Of a DNA stretch of 64,000 nt, positions 1-7,465 are shown one piece after another (position 1 is the stretch's first letter; every line of letters starts with the position of its first letter). A program made the position numbers and the translations under genes. The stretch covers positions 3,714-67,713 of the forward strand of contig CAZUUJ010000010.1 of assembly GCA_964623625.1 (NCBI GenBank), in the 5' to 3' direction. This DNA comes from CAZLGM01 sp964623625 (GTDB lineage Bacteria; Desulfobacterota; Desulfobulbia; Desulfobulbales; Desulfocapsaceae). Below the pieces are notes generated by a model. The model was not told the origin of the DNA and ran no database searches. It saw nothing but the letters and a program-made list of their open reading frames with translations.

Positions 1-60
1 CTCACTGAAATAGACCAATTCGGGGTGGAAAGAAGACCTTCAAAAGGAGGGAAAAGGTGA
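1..60 (+). CDS. C-terminal end of an upstream gene, possibly hrcA (partial)
   Basis: Frame 1 is open from the first base to a TGA at 58-60 and overlaps the GTG start of grpE in a GTGA arrangement, which is typical of translational coupling. The visible tail (LTEIDQF... then a basic end) is too short for a firm assignment. The heat-shock repressor gene hrcA commonly sits directly before grpE-dnaK, so hrcA is a guess from context. A second short frame ends with TAG at 11-13 and cannot be excluded. Confidence 0.35.
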   Translation, partial: LTEIDQFGVERRPSKGGKR

Positions 61-647
61 CTGAAGGGAAGAACAAAGAACAAAAGGTGGAATCGGTTGA
101 CAACGGTGTTGAAGAAGAATTCGCCGCAGAAGCTGAAGTCGATATCGAAGCCGAGACTGAACAGAATCTGAAAAAGGATTACGAAGCTCTCCTGGAAGAG
201 GTTGAGCTTTATAAAGATAAATTGCTGCGGATGGGCGCCGATTTTGAGAACTGCAAAAAACGGATGGAGCGGGAACAGAGTATGCGGATGAAATATGCCG
301 GGGAGCCAGTTCTCAAAGAAATGCTCTATGCCATTGATAATCTCGAACGGGCCATCGACCAGGGAACGGCGGAAGGTGCGAATGCTGAACAGCACCTAAA
401 AGCCATGCTTGAAGGGGTTGAGCTGACTCATAAACGTTTGCTGGCCGATCTGGAGAAATTTGAAGTAACGGCCATTGAATCGATCGGTCAGCTGTTTGAC
501 CCCAATGTTCATGAAGCAATGACAATGGAAGCAAGCGACGATGTGCCGGCTAACCATGTGATCACCGAGTTTGAAAAGGGGTATTATTACAAGGATAGGT
601 TGCTGCGGGCGGCGAAGGTGATAGTCTCTTCCGGCCCAGCTAAGTAA
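57..647 (+). CDS. grpE: GrpE, nucleotide exchange factor of DnaK
   Basis: This 196-residue cytoplasmic co-chaperone releases ADP from DnaK and so drives the Hsp70 cycle. Residues 1-45 are acidic and probably disordered, 40-100 form the long dimerising helix with the family signature LLRMGADFENCKKR, and 110-196 hold the four-helix bundle and beta-wing. Length is normal for the family. The GTG start at 57 has a strong AAAGGAGG ribosome site at 43-50, six bases upstream, and overlaps the preceding reading frame by four bases. dnaK follows after a 514-base spacer filled with repeats, so the two may be transcribed separately. Identity is certain from sequence and context. Confidence 0.97.
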   Translation: MTEGKNKEQKVESVDNGVEEEFAAEAEVDIEAETEQNLKKDYEALLEEVELYKDKLLRMGADFENCKKRMEREQSMRMKYAGEPVLKEMLYAIDNLERAIDQGTAEGANAEQHLKAMLEGVELTHKRLLADLEKFEVTAIESIGQLFDPNVHEAMTMEASDDVPANHVITEFEKGYYYKDRLLRAAKVIVSSGPAK

Positions 648-977
648 AAAAAGTTCTCAAACACTTCATCTGTGAACGATCACGCGAGAACACATAGGGT
701 GTAGCTATAGTGATCTCACGTGCTTGCTCACAGCTAAAGCACTTGAAAACTTTTTAAGCTAAACCTGAGTAGGTGCTGATTGAGATTTTACAAATTGTGC
801 ATACCTGAAGCACTGGGAACCTTTTTACAGTCGGAATTCCTGCAATTTCAAATACAGAATATTTTAGTCCCTTACTTACGACTAAAGTACTTGAAAACTT
901 TTTCAGGGTAAGTCCGGGTTAGTATTAATTATATATTTATCGATTGTTCGCATCTGAAGCACGGGAATCTTTTTCGA
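648..977 (+). repeat. Five-copy 21-22 bp repeat in the grpE-dnaK spacer
   Basis: A motif close to CTRAAGYACTTGAAAACTTT followed by TT occurs directly at 734-755, 805-826, 882-903 and 954-974, and in inverted orientation at 648-668. The four direct copies form a larger duplication: 734-830 aligns with 882-977, a period of about 148 bases. The alternating copies (734/882 and 805/954) resemble each other more than their neighbours do. No CIRCE operator is visible. Function is unknown; a role in dnaK regulation is only a possibility. Confidence 0.75.
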
Positions 978-990
978 GTATGAGCTTCAA

Positions 991-1019
991 TGAACTTCAA
1001 AAAAAGAAAATAAAGTTCA
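991..1019. repeat. Short inverted repeat upstream of dnaK
   Basis: TGAACTT at 991-997 pairs with AAGTTCA at 1013-1019 around an A-rich 15-base loop. It lies about 145 bases before the dnaK start. It could be an operator half-site pair or a weak hairpin. A TTGACA at 1041-1046 could be a -35 element, but no good -10 box follows. Confidence 0.35.
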
Positions 1020-1161
1020 TCGTCATTTCACATAGCTGACTTGACAAACCGGGGAAAATGACAACTGTAAAAGCAGTTGAAAAGCTGTGGTCAGGGAAAT
1101 ATGGCAGAATAAACAACTCGGAAAAAAAACATCCGATTACTTGATATAAGGAGAAAGAAAG

Positions 1162-3099
1162 ATGGGTAAAATTATTGGAATCGACTTGGGAACCACCAAC
1201 TCCTGTGTGGCTATCATGGAAGGTGGTGATCCAAAAGTTATTGCAAATGTGGAAGGAAACAGGACAACACCGTCGATTGTCGCTTTTGCCGATAATAACG
1301 AACGGATGGTCGGCCAGGTAGCCAAACGTCAGGCAGTGACCAATCCGGAACGGACTATTTATGCCTCCAAGCGATTGATCGGCCGAAAGTTTGTTGATCC
1401 TGAAGTAAAGAAATCCATTGAAGTCAGTCCCTTTAAGATCGTTGAAGGAACAAACGGCAGTGTTTCCATCGAAGTCGAAGGCAAGTCCTATCGTCCGGCG
1501 GAAATTTCTGCGATGATTTTGGGTAAAATGAAGCAGACGGCCGAAGAGTATCTCGGAGAAGAGGTTACCGATGCTGTTGTCACCGTTCCCGCCTACTTTA
1601 ACGACTCGCAGAGGCAGGCGACCAAGGATGCCGGTAAGATTGCCGGTCTCAATGTTCAGCGGATTATTAATGAGCCGACTGCCGCCTCTCTTGCCTATGG
1701 ATTGGATAAGAAGGGTGAAGAAAAAATTGCCGTCTTCGATCTTGGTGGCGGAACGTTTGATATTTCCATCCTTGAAATAGGCGACGGTGTTTTTGAAGTC
1801 AAGTCCACCAACGGTGATACCTTCCTGGGTGGAGAAGATTTCGATATGCGGATCGTCAACTGGCTGGCAGACGAATTCAAGCGTGAGCAGGGAATCGATC
1901 TGCGCAGTGATAAAATGGCTCTGCAACGGCTCAAGGAAGAAGCCGAAAAAGCCAAGATGGAGCTGTCAACAACCAAGGAAACGGATATTAATCTGCCCTT
2001 TATTACGGCTGACGCTACCGGTCCGAAGCATCTCAACATCAAGCTCTCCAGGGCCAAACTAGAAAGTCTGGTTGAAGACCTTGTTCAGAGGACAGTCGGT
2101 CCCTGCGAGACGGCACTTAAAGACGCAAGTATCTCCAGAGGCGATATTGATGAAGTCATCCTGGTTGGAGGTATGACCAGAATGCCGATGGTCCAGGAGA
2201 AGGTGAAGGAGATCTTTGGAAAAGAGCCCCATAAGGGTGTTAATCCCGATGAGGTGGTTGCGGTTGGCGCGGCCATTCAGGGCGGCGTTCTTCAGGGCGA
2301 TGTCAAAGATGTCCTACTGCTTGATGTTACACCGCTGTCTCTTGGAATTGAGACGCTTGGCGGTGTCACTACCAAACTGATTGAGAAGAACACAACGGTC
2401 CCAACAAAGAAAAGCCAGATCTTTTCCACTGCGGCCGACAATCAGCCGGCGGTTTCGATCCATGTTCTTCAGGGCGAGAGAGAGATGGCCCAGGACAACA
2501 AAACCATCGGCCGATTTGAGTTGACGGACATTCCACCCGCTCCCCGCGGTATACCCCAGATTGAAGTGACCTTTGATCTGGATGCCAACGGTATTCTCCA
2601 TGTTTCAGCCAAAGATCTGGGCACCGGCAAAGAGCAATCCATCCGCATCACAGCCTCTTCAGGATTGACCGAAGAAGAGATAGAGAAGATGAAGCGTGAT
2701 GCCGAGCTGCATGCCGATGAGGACAAGAAACGCAAGGAGCTGGTTGAAACAAGGAACCAGGCCGACGGTCTTGTCCATGCAACCGAGAAAAGTCTCAAAG
2801 ACCTTGGCGATAAGGTCGATGCTGAAACAAAGGCCAATGTCGAGAAAGAGATTGAAAATGTGAAGAAAGCCCTTGAAGGAGACGATGTCGATGAAATCAA
2901 GTCGGCTGTCGAGGCACTGACCAATGCCTCCCATAAACTGGCTGAGCTGATGTACGCTCAGGCCTCTAAGGAGAATCCGGAGGGCGGCGCTGGTCCGGGT
3001 GCGGCTGGAGGTGCAGCAGGTGGTGCGGCAGGTTCCTCCTCATCTTCCGGTAAGGATGACGACGATGTTGTCGATGCCGATTTTGAAGAGGTGAAATAG
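1162..3099 (+). CDS. dnaK: DnaK, Hsp70 chaperone
   Basis: This 645-residue ATP-dependent chaperone folds and protects cytoplasmic proteins with GrpE and DnaJ. The N-terminal ATPase domain (about 1-385) opens with IGIDLGTTNSCVAIMEGG and contains the second phosphate motif FDLGGGTFDIS near 190-205. The substrate-binding domain (about 390-540) includes VTFDLDANGILHVSAKD, and the helical lid is followed by a Gly/Ala-rich linker and the canonical tail DDVVDADFEEVK. Length is normal. The ATG at 1162 is preceded by AAGGAG about ten bases upstream. No dnaJ lies in the window. A strong terminator follows at 3126-3164, so dnaK ends its transcript. Confidence 0.98.
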   Translation: MGKIIGIDLGTTNSCVAIMEGGDPKVIANVEGNRTTPSIVAFADNNERMVGQVAKRQAVTNPERTIYASKRLIGRKFVDPEVKKSIEVSPFKIVEGTNGSVSIEVEGKSYRPAEISAMILGKMKQTAEEYLGEEVTDAVVTVPAYFNDSQRQATKDAGKIAGLNVQRIINEPTAASLAYGLDKKGEEKIAVFDLGGGTFDISILEIGDGVFEVKSTNGDTFLGGEDFDMRIVNWLADEFKREQGIDLRSDKMALQRLKEEAEKAKMELSTTKETDINLPFITADATGPKHLNIKLSRAKLESLVEDLVQRTVGPCETALKDASISRGDIDEVILVGGMTRMPMVQEKVKEIFGKEPHKGVNPDEVVAVGAAIQGGVLQGDVKDVLLLDVTPLSLGIETLGGVTTKLIEKNTTVPTKKSQIFSTAADNQPAVSIHVLQGEREMAQDNKTIGRFELTDIPPAPRGIPQIEVTFDLDANGILHVSAKDLGTGKEQSIRITASSGLTEEEIEKMKRDAELHADEDKKRKELVETRNQADGLVHATEKSLKDLGDKVDAETKANVEKEIENVKKALEGDDVDEIKSAVEALTNASHKLAELMYAQASKENPEGGAGPGAAGGAAGGAAGSSSSSGKDDDDVVDADFEEVK

Positions 3100-3125
3100 A
3101 ATACACTAAGTATCCTACAAAACAG

Positions 3126-3164
3126 GGGAGTGAGGAAAATATTTTCCTTACTCCCTTTTTTTTT
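3126..3164 (+). terminator. Rho-independent terminator after dnaK
   Basis: An inverted repeat of about 13 bp (GGGAGTGAGGAAAA at 3126-3139, complement ending at 3155, one G-T pair) is followed by nine T residues. It separates dnaK from trpS. Confidence 0.93.
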
Positions 3165-3307
3165 GTTGTATTTGCTGTATGATGGCTGCCACTTACATAT
3201 ACAAAGATGGAGTATTGTGATGTCGATCATACCATTGAATTGAATGTGATCTGGTAGCAACACCACTTCGATATTCAAACGGTATTAAATTTAGAAAGAG
3301 ACATAAT

Positions 3308-4273
3308 ATGAGAATTTTATCTGGAATCCAACCATCGGGACGGCTTCATATTGGCAATTATTTCGGAATGATGCAGACAATGATCTCCCGAATGGAGAGT
3401 TCGGAGCTCTATGTCTTCATTGTTGATCTGCATGCTCTGACATCGGTCCATGACCGGGAAAAACTCTCCAGCGGCACCCTGGAAGCGGCAGCCGATTTCC
3501 TGGCATTGGGGCTCGATCCGGATAAATGCTTCTTCTGGGTTCAGTCGGATGTGCCGGAGGTGTGCGAGTTGACCTGGGTATTGTCGACCATTGCCCCCAT
3601 GGGTCTCATTGAACGTTGTCATTCCTATAAAGACAAGATCGCCAAGGGAGTCATGCCGAGTCATGGGCTGTTTTCATATCCGGTATTGATGGCCGCCGAT
3701 ATTCTTCTCTACCAGGCCGAGCAGGTGCCAGTGGGCAAAGACCAGAAACAGCACCTGGAAGTGGCCCGTGATCTGGCCCAGAAATTCAACAACACATTCG
3801 GCGACACATTTGTAGTTCCGGAACCGGCCATCAACGAGGCGACCCAGCTTGTTCCGGGAATTGACGGTCAGAAGATGTCGAAATCCTACGGCAATACCAT
3901 TCCCATTTTTGAAGAGGGCAAACCGCTGAAAAAGGTAGTCATGTCCATTGAAACCGACGCGACACCAGTCGAAGAACCAAAAGATCCCGATACCTGCAAT
4001 CTTTTTAACATTTTCAAGTTGTTCGCAACCAAGGATCGCCTAAAAGAAGTCCATGACCTGTATGTGAATGGCGGCGCTGCCTATGGTTACATCAAGCTTG
4101 AGTTGCTTGACATGATCAATGATTTCTTCGGTGAGGCCCGCCGGAAAAAGGCGGAGTTTATGGCCGATCCCGAAATGCTGCGCCAGATTTTGGATAAGGG
4201 AGCCGAGAAGGCTCGGGAGAAGGCTACAGGGACGTTGGATCTGGTACGTGACCGGGTCGGCTTAAAATATTAA
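3308..4273 (+). CDS. trpS: Tryptophanyl-tRNA synthetase
   Basis: This class I aminoacyl-tRNA synthetase charges tRNA-Trp. The nucleotide-binding HIGH-type signature appears as HIGN at residues 14-17 within PSGRLHIGNYFG, and the second ATP motif is an exact KMSKS at 189-193. The 321-residue length fits bacterial TrpS. The ATG at 3308 has only a weak purine-rich site (AGAAAGAGA) upstream. The gene stands alone between the dnaK terminator and a repeat-rich spacer. No tRNA or tryptophan-leader structure was found in front of it. Confidence 0.97.
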   Translation: MRILSGIQPSGRLHIGNYFGMMQTMISRMESSELYVFIVDLHALTSVHDREKLSSGTLEAAADFLALGLDPDKCFFWVQSDVPEVCELTWVLSTIAPMGLIERCHSYKDKIAKGVMPSHGLFSYPVLMAADILLYQAEQVPVGKDQKQHLEVARDLAQKFNNTFGDTFVVPEPAINEATQLVPGIDGQKMSKSYGNTIPIFEEGKPLKKVVMSIETDATPVEEPKDPDTCNLFNIFKLFATKDRLKEVHDLYVNGGAAYGYIKLELLDMINDFFGEARRKKAEFMADPEMLRQILDKGAEKAREKATGTLDLVRDRVGLKY

Positions 4274-4470
4274 AATCAGGACACTTTTTTTAAAAAACGA
4301 TTACCCCAGTTCGTATAGTTTGAGATGATAATGAGTTGAGGGTCCCGACCACAAGGTTTGTAATGAGTTGGTTTCAGGCACCATAAAACTGTAGGTGATC
4401 ACCAGCTCGGAGCCATTTGATCAATCTCCTCTGGACGTTAGTGTAATTGATTAATCTGACCACATAGGAT

Positions 4471-4618
4471 GTTCAGCCTAACACCAGGTTTTGCCAATCT
4501 ACTTGCCTAGCCTTCGGTCAAAGATCACTGCTATACAGATGTCAGTATGTTTATTTTTTTTGTATTTCCTACTCTTGGGGCATATTTGCTCCGTAATCAG
4601 TGATCCTTGAAATACACC
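4471..4618 (+). repeat. Dispersed repeat family B, copy 1, with paired arms
   Basis: This 148-base stretch resembles 21291-21442 in order and spacing: a CAGCYTA block, CTACTTGCC, TTCGGTCAA, then inverted arms, then TTGAAATRYACC. Its arms TCAAAGATCACTG (4518-4530) and CAGTGATCCTTGA (4598-4610) are complementary at 12 of 13 positions. A shorter inverted copy lies at 23727-23778. No coding potential is seen. Confidence 0.6.
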
Positions 4619-4714
4619 GACCAAACTGATAAAACCTCTTTGATCATCTAGGCGCAGAACTCTAGGTAATCAGATTGATTATACTACAGAAGTTCAATAT
4701 ACGGTTATTATTGC

Positions 4715-4846
4715 GCAGCGGTTTTACCATAAGCCGTAAAAACCGCCAGCTATGCCGGCGGATAACGCTGCTCATTAAAACATAAGTGCTTCGCACATTT
4801 GCTCCCCGGCTTTGCCGGGAATCAAAGCCACGCGTTTCACGCGTGG
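4715..4846. repeat. Array of short hairpins with three-base loops
   Basis: Five consecutive hairpins are packed into 132 bases. GCGGTTTTAC/GTAAAAACCGC is at 4718-4746, and GCAGCG/CGCTGC at 4715-4720 and 4766-4771 encloses it. CCGCC/GGCGG is at 4743-4761. GTGC-TTC-GCAC is at 4786-4796, CCCGGC-TTT-GCCGGG at 4805-4819, and CCACGCGT-TTC-ACGCGTGG at 4828-4846. On the minus strand the loops read GAA or AAA. Such dense triloop hairpins recall REP/BIME or IS200/IS605 end structures, but no transposase is adjacent. Function is unknown. Confidence 0.7.
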
Positions 4847-4863
4847 TTGTTTACTCTACATCA

Positions 4864-4896
4864 AATGGCCTGCAGAGTTATTTTCTGCAGGCCATT
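4864..4896. terminator. Strong palindrome, probable terminator of the leftward small gene
   Basis: AATGGCCTGCAGA and its complement TCTGCAGGCCATT form a perfect stem of about 13 bp around a short loop. It lies 36 bases beyond the stop of the leftward gene at 4932-5195. The run of T after it on the minus strand is short, so termination efficiency is uncertain. Confidence 0.65.
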
Positions 4897-4931
4897 ATTA
4901 AACAGATAGCTTATGACTTGGTCGAAGTCGA

Positions 4932-5195
4932 CTATTTAGCTTTTTCTTCTGTCTTATTCATCACTTCTTCAGTCTTCGTCACAACTTCTTCCTTGATCGT
5001 TTTTGTGGCTTCCTCAGCTGTTTCAGCGGCTTCTTTGACTTCCTGAGTTGCCTCCGATGTTACCTTTTCCACTTTATTACTCATATTTTGTACCTCTTTT
5101 TTAGCCTCTTCAGTGTTGCCGGCAAATACTCCAGGAGCCGCAATCAAAGCAAAGGTGATGAGGCAGCAGGTCATCAGAAATGAGAATTTTTTCAT
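4932..5195 (-). CDS. Small exported amphipathic helical protein
   Basis: This 87-residue protein has a clear Sec signal peptide (MKKFSFLMTCCLITFALIAAPGVFA, cut near residue 25). The rest is a low-complexity Glu/Lys/Thr/Ala-rich helix with heptad-like spacing, resembling apolipoprotein- or LEA-like stress proteins. It has no aromatic residue after the signal peptide and no catalytic motif. The ATG at 5195 is preceded by AAGAGGAC on the minus strand. A sigma-54-type promoter and an upstream inverted repeat (separate entries) suggest activator-controlled expression. It is probably a periplasmic or membrane-surface protein; the exact role is unknown. Confidence 0.75.
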   Translation of the reverse strand: MKKFSFLMTCCLITFALIAAPGVFAGNTEEAKKEVQNMSNKVEKVTSEATQEVKEAAETAEEATKTIKEEVVTKTEEVMNKTEEKAK

Positions 5196-5276
5196 TGGTT
5201 TTGTCCTCTTTTGAATTTTGTTTTCATATTCAGGATACTTCCGGTAACGGTGTATCCACGCCTTTCCTCAGTTCAT

Positions 5277-5293
5277 AAGCATTTTCCATGCCA
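5277..5293 (-). promoter_or_regulatory. Sigma-54 (-24/-12) promoter for the small exported protein
   Basis: The minus strand reads TGGCATGGAAAATGCTT, against the consensus TGGCACG-N4-TTGCW. The diagnostic GG and GC dinucleotides are exactly ten bases apart. Transcription would start near 5265-5268, leaving a leader of about 70 bases before the ATG at 5195. Confidence 0.65.
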
Positions 5294-5402
5294 CAAAGAT
5301 TCATAGGAGAATAAGAAAGGGGAGGTGGCCTCTGGCGGGTTGAATAGAAGCCAAACGAAAGACAGGAGTTAGGGACTATATAGCGAAGTTCGATGTCTGC
5401 TA

Positions 5403-5424
5403 TTTGTCGCCGGTGAGCGACAAA
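5403..5424. promoter_or_regulatory. Putative enhancer-binding-protein site (UAS)
   Basis: A perfect inverted repeat TTTGTCGC-N6-GCGACAAA lies about 110 bases upstream of the sigma-54-like promoter, the usual distance for an enhancer-binding activator. A second, imperfect site (TTGCC-AAAAA-GCGACAA) lies at 5472-5488. The activator is not identified. Confidence 0.55.
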
Positions 5425-5825
5425 CAGAGGGAGATAATTGGTAACAAGCTGTTATGAAGTCTTTTTTTATGTTGCCAAAAAGCGACAATATCAAGAATCC
5501 AATAGATCAACAGCAGATTGAACAATGAACTTTCAACTCGATTTGTAAAAGACCACGTGATTATAAAAATCGGAGAAGCCGGTATGGTGAGGTGACCAAC
5601 GTTTGTGATTGGAGGTTGATTCCTGCGAGGTGAATGTGATGGAAAAAGCAGGAATCAAGAAGGATTATCTTGCTTCCTGCTTTTAGGGTAATAGCCAGAG
5701 ATGGTGTGTTTCTTTGGGTATGAATAATTGTCGAATAACGAATAGGGAATAATGAATCTCGAAGAGGGCTGACCATCTTTCAACATTCAAAATTCCCTGA
5801 TAGATATTCTGCGGTTCATCTTTAC
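5425..5825. other. Spacer without a convincing gene
   Basis: Apart from the second half-site of the putative UAS at 5472-5488, nothing convincing is seen. At about 5733-5757 there is a short stretch (CGAATAACGAATAGGGAATAA) like the ATCGAATAACGAA-type repeats found again at 25594-25733. Confidence 0.4.
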
Positions 5826-6848
5826 TTAAAAATCAACGAGCTCCACATCAAAAACCATGGTCGCATTCGGTGGGATCGGGCCCCGACCTGAAGTGCCGTA
5901 GCCCAGGTCTGCGGGGATAATAAGCACCCGCTTTTCACCCTTCTTCATGTCGATAAAGGCCTCATCCCAACCCTTGATAACCTGACCTGCACCAACCACA
6001 AAGGAAATCGGTTGGCCGCGGTCATAGGAGCTGTCGAACTTGGTGCCGTCAAGTAGTTTGCCTGTGTAATGGGCAGAGACGGTTGTCCCTTTTACCGGGG
6101 TTTTGTCTCCGGAACCATCTTTTTTAACAACATACATCAGTCCACTGGGGGTAACGATGGCATCGGGCCATTCCTTTCTGATTTTTGCCGCTGCTTCTTC
6201 CATCTTCTTGAGCTCTTTTTCTGTTGTCCTTTCCCCAATGGTCGCCAGTAATTCATCAAATGCTTTCTGATCGGCCTTGAATGCTTTGGCACTGTCTCCG
6301 ACCCGAATTATTTCAATGGAGGTGATTGAATCGCCACCCTCTATAGCATTGACTACGTCCCGTCCGGAAACGACACGACCGAAAACCGTGTGTTTACCAT
6401 CCAGCCAGGGAGTGGGGACATGGGTGATAAAAAACTGAGAACCGTTGGTGCCCGGTCCTGCATTGGCCATTGACAGGATTCCCGGCGCAGAATGTTTCAG
6501 CGTGCTGTCAATTTCATCAGGGAAGGTATAACCGGGTCCACCGGTGCCTGTTCCGAGCGGGCAGCCACCCTGGATCATGAAGTCCGGGATCACTCGATGA
6601 AAGGTAAGTCCATCGTAAAACTTCTGTCCTGCAATTCCGGTTCCCAGCTCTTTTGTTCCTTCGGCCAGGCCGACAAAGTTGGCAACAGTAAGCGGTGTCT
6701 TCTCAAACTCAAGGAGACAGACGATCTCACCTTTATCGGTATTGAATTTTGCGTAAAGTCCATTTTCGAGTTGTGAATTGGCCATAAGGTTTTCTCCGTT
6801 CAATATCAAAGTCAATAAAAATAAAAAAAGAATATGTCGCTTCTTCAT
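5826..6848 (-). CDS. Exported dual-family peptidyl-prolyl isomerase (cyclophilin + FKBP)
   Basis: This 340-residue protein joins two unrelated proline isomerase folds. Residues 1-23 look like a signal peptide, so it probably works in the periplasm. Residues 30-188 are a cyclophilin, with the active-site block FHRVIPDFMIQGG at 83-95 and GSQFFI at 136-141. A charged linker (190-230) leads to an FKBP domain (235-340) that keeps the usual pocket residues: Tyr261, Asp272, VIKGW with Trp294, and Tyr317. Either domain alone is common; both in one chain is known but uncommon. Both active sites look intact. The gene stands alone. The start at 6848 gives the expected signal peptide. Confidence 0.93.
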   Translation of the reverse strand: MKKRHILFLFLLTLILNGENLMANSQLENGLYAKFNTDKGEIVCLLEFEKTPLTVANFVGLAEGTKELGTGIAGQKFYDGLTFHRVIPDFMIQGGCPLGTGTGGPGYTFPDEIDSTLKHSAPGILSMANAGPGTNGSQFFITHVPTPWLDGKHTVFGRVVSGRDVVNAIEGGDSITSIEIIRVGDSAKAFKADQKAFDELLATIGERTTEKELKKMEEAAAKIRKEWPDAIVTPSGLMYVVKKDGSGDKTPVKGTTVSAHYTGKLLDGTKFDSSYDRGQPISFVVGAGQVIKGWDEAFIDMKKGEKRVLIIPADLGYGTSGRGPIPPNATMVFDVELVDF

Positions 6849-7180
6849 AGTTGTGTTTCCTTCAACATCCTGAATCCATAGTGGAGAGGGTTCTTATCGT
6901 TTATAATCAGCCGATTGAACACAGGATTGCTTGATCTTGTTGTGTTTTAACCGTAAATAACACGTTCCGCCATGAATTCGGGAACGAGTCAAAGTTTGAT
7001 GACCTGCAGATGTCTTCTTTGCAGTTGTCTGAAAAAATACTCCAGTCGACTGATTGGTACCGGATCATGAGTAAATCGATACACACTACTATTGTTTTAC
7101 GTTAATTACTATACCTTTCACAGCATCAATCAGAACAAGCTGGTGAAGTCATCTTTGAGTCTTGCGAAAACAGTTTTTTC
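6849..7180. other. Divergent spacer before a palindromic element
   Basis: This is the spacer between the leftward isomerase gene and the rightward waaA gene. It holds no convincing ORF or RNA. The palindromic element at 7183-7335 follows. Confidence 0.4.
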
Positions 7181-7182
7181 AT

Positions 7183-7335
7183 AATCCTGAATCCGTGAGC
7201 GTCCCGCAGGAAGTGCTAGCGGATGCCCCAAAAGGGCGAGTTGTCATCTAAGGTTAAAACGATAAAATCAAACAATCTTCTATTATATCTATATCTTGAA
7301 AGAGATAACAATAATCTCCGTCACGGATTCAGGAT
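7183..7335. repeat. Palindromic element family A, complete copy 1
   Basis: The element is bounded by 15-bp perfect terminal inverted repeats, ATCCTGAATCCGTGA at the left and TCACGGATTCAGGAT at the right, about 150 bp apart. It also carries GTGCTAGCGGATGCC, a block shared with copies at 35865-35995 and 63840-63945. No ORF lies inside. It fits a non-autonomous MITE-like element. Confidence 0.75.
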
Positions 7336-7465
7336 AATCACTTCAAGGTTGACAATGATTATGTTACTTGTTTCTGTATGCCGGATGTTCAATGAAATGG
7401 GTAAAACGGGTTGTTTCGGACCGCTATCGGTACCTTTTTAATACTAACGTGATATTTCTATTTTC

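Noticed and set aside
1162..1180. CIRCE operator upstream of grpE or dnaK
   Set aside because: TTAGCACTC-N9-GAGTGCTAA was sought in 1-1161 and not found.
997..1926. Open frame of 309 codons on the minus strand across dnaK
   Set aside because: It lies opposite a certain dnaK gene; long antisense frames are common there, and the product has no recognised family.
2314..2924. Further antisense frames in dnaK
   Set aside because: Shadow frames produced by codon bias of dnaK; serine- and leucine-rich with no ribosome sites.
4786..5046. Rightward frame of 86 codons over the small exported protein gene
   Set aside because: It passes through the hairpin array and is antisense to a gene with a signal peptide and ribosome site.
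5561..5776. Leftward frame of 71 codons
   Set aside because: It lies in a repeat-bearing spacer, has no ribosome site and shows no family resemblance.
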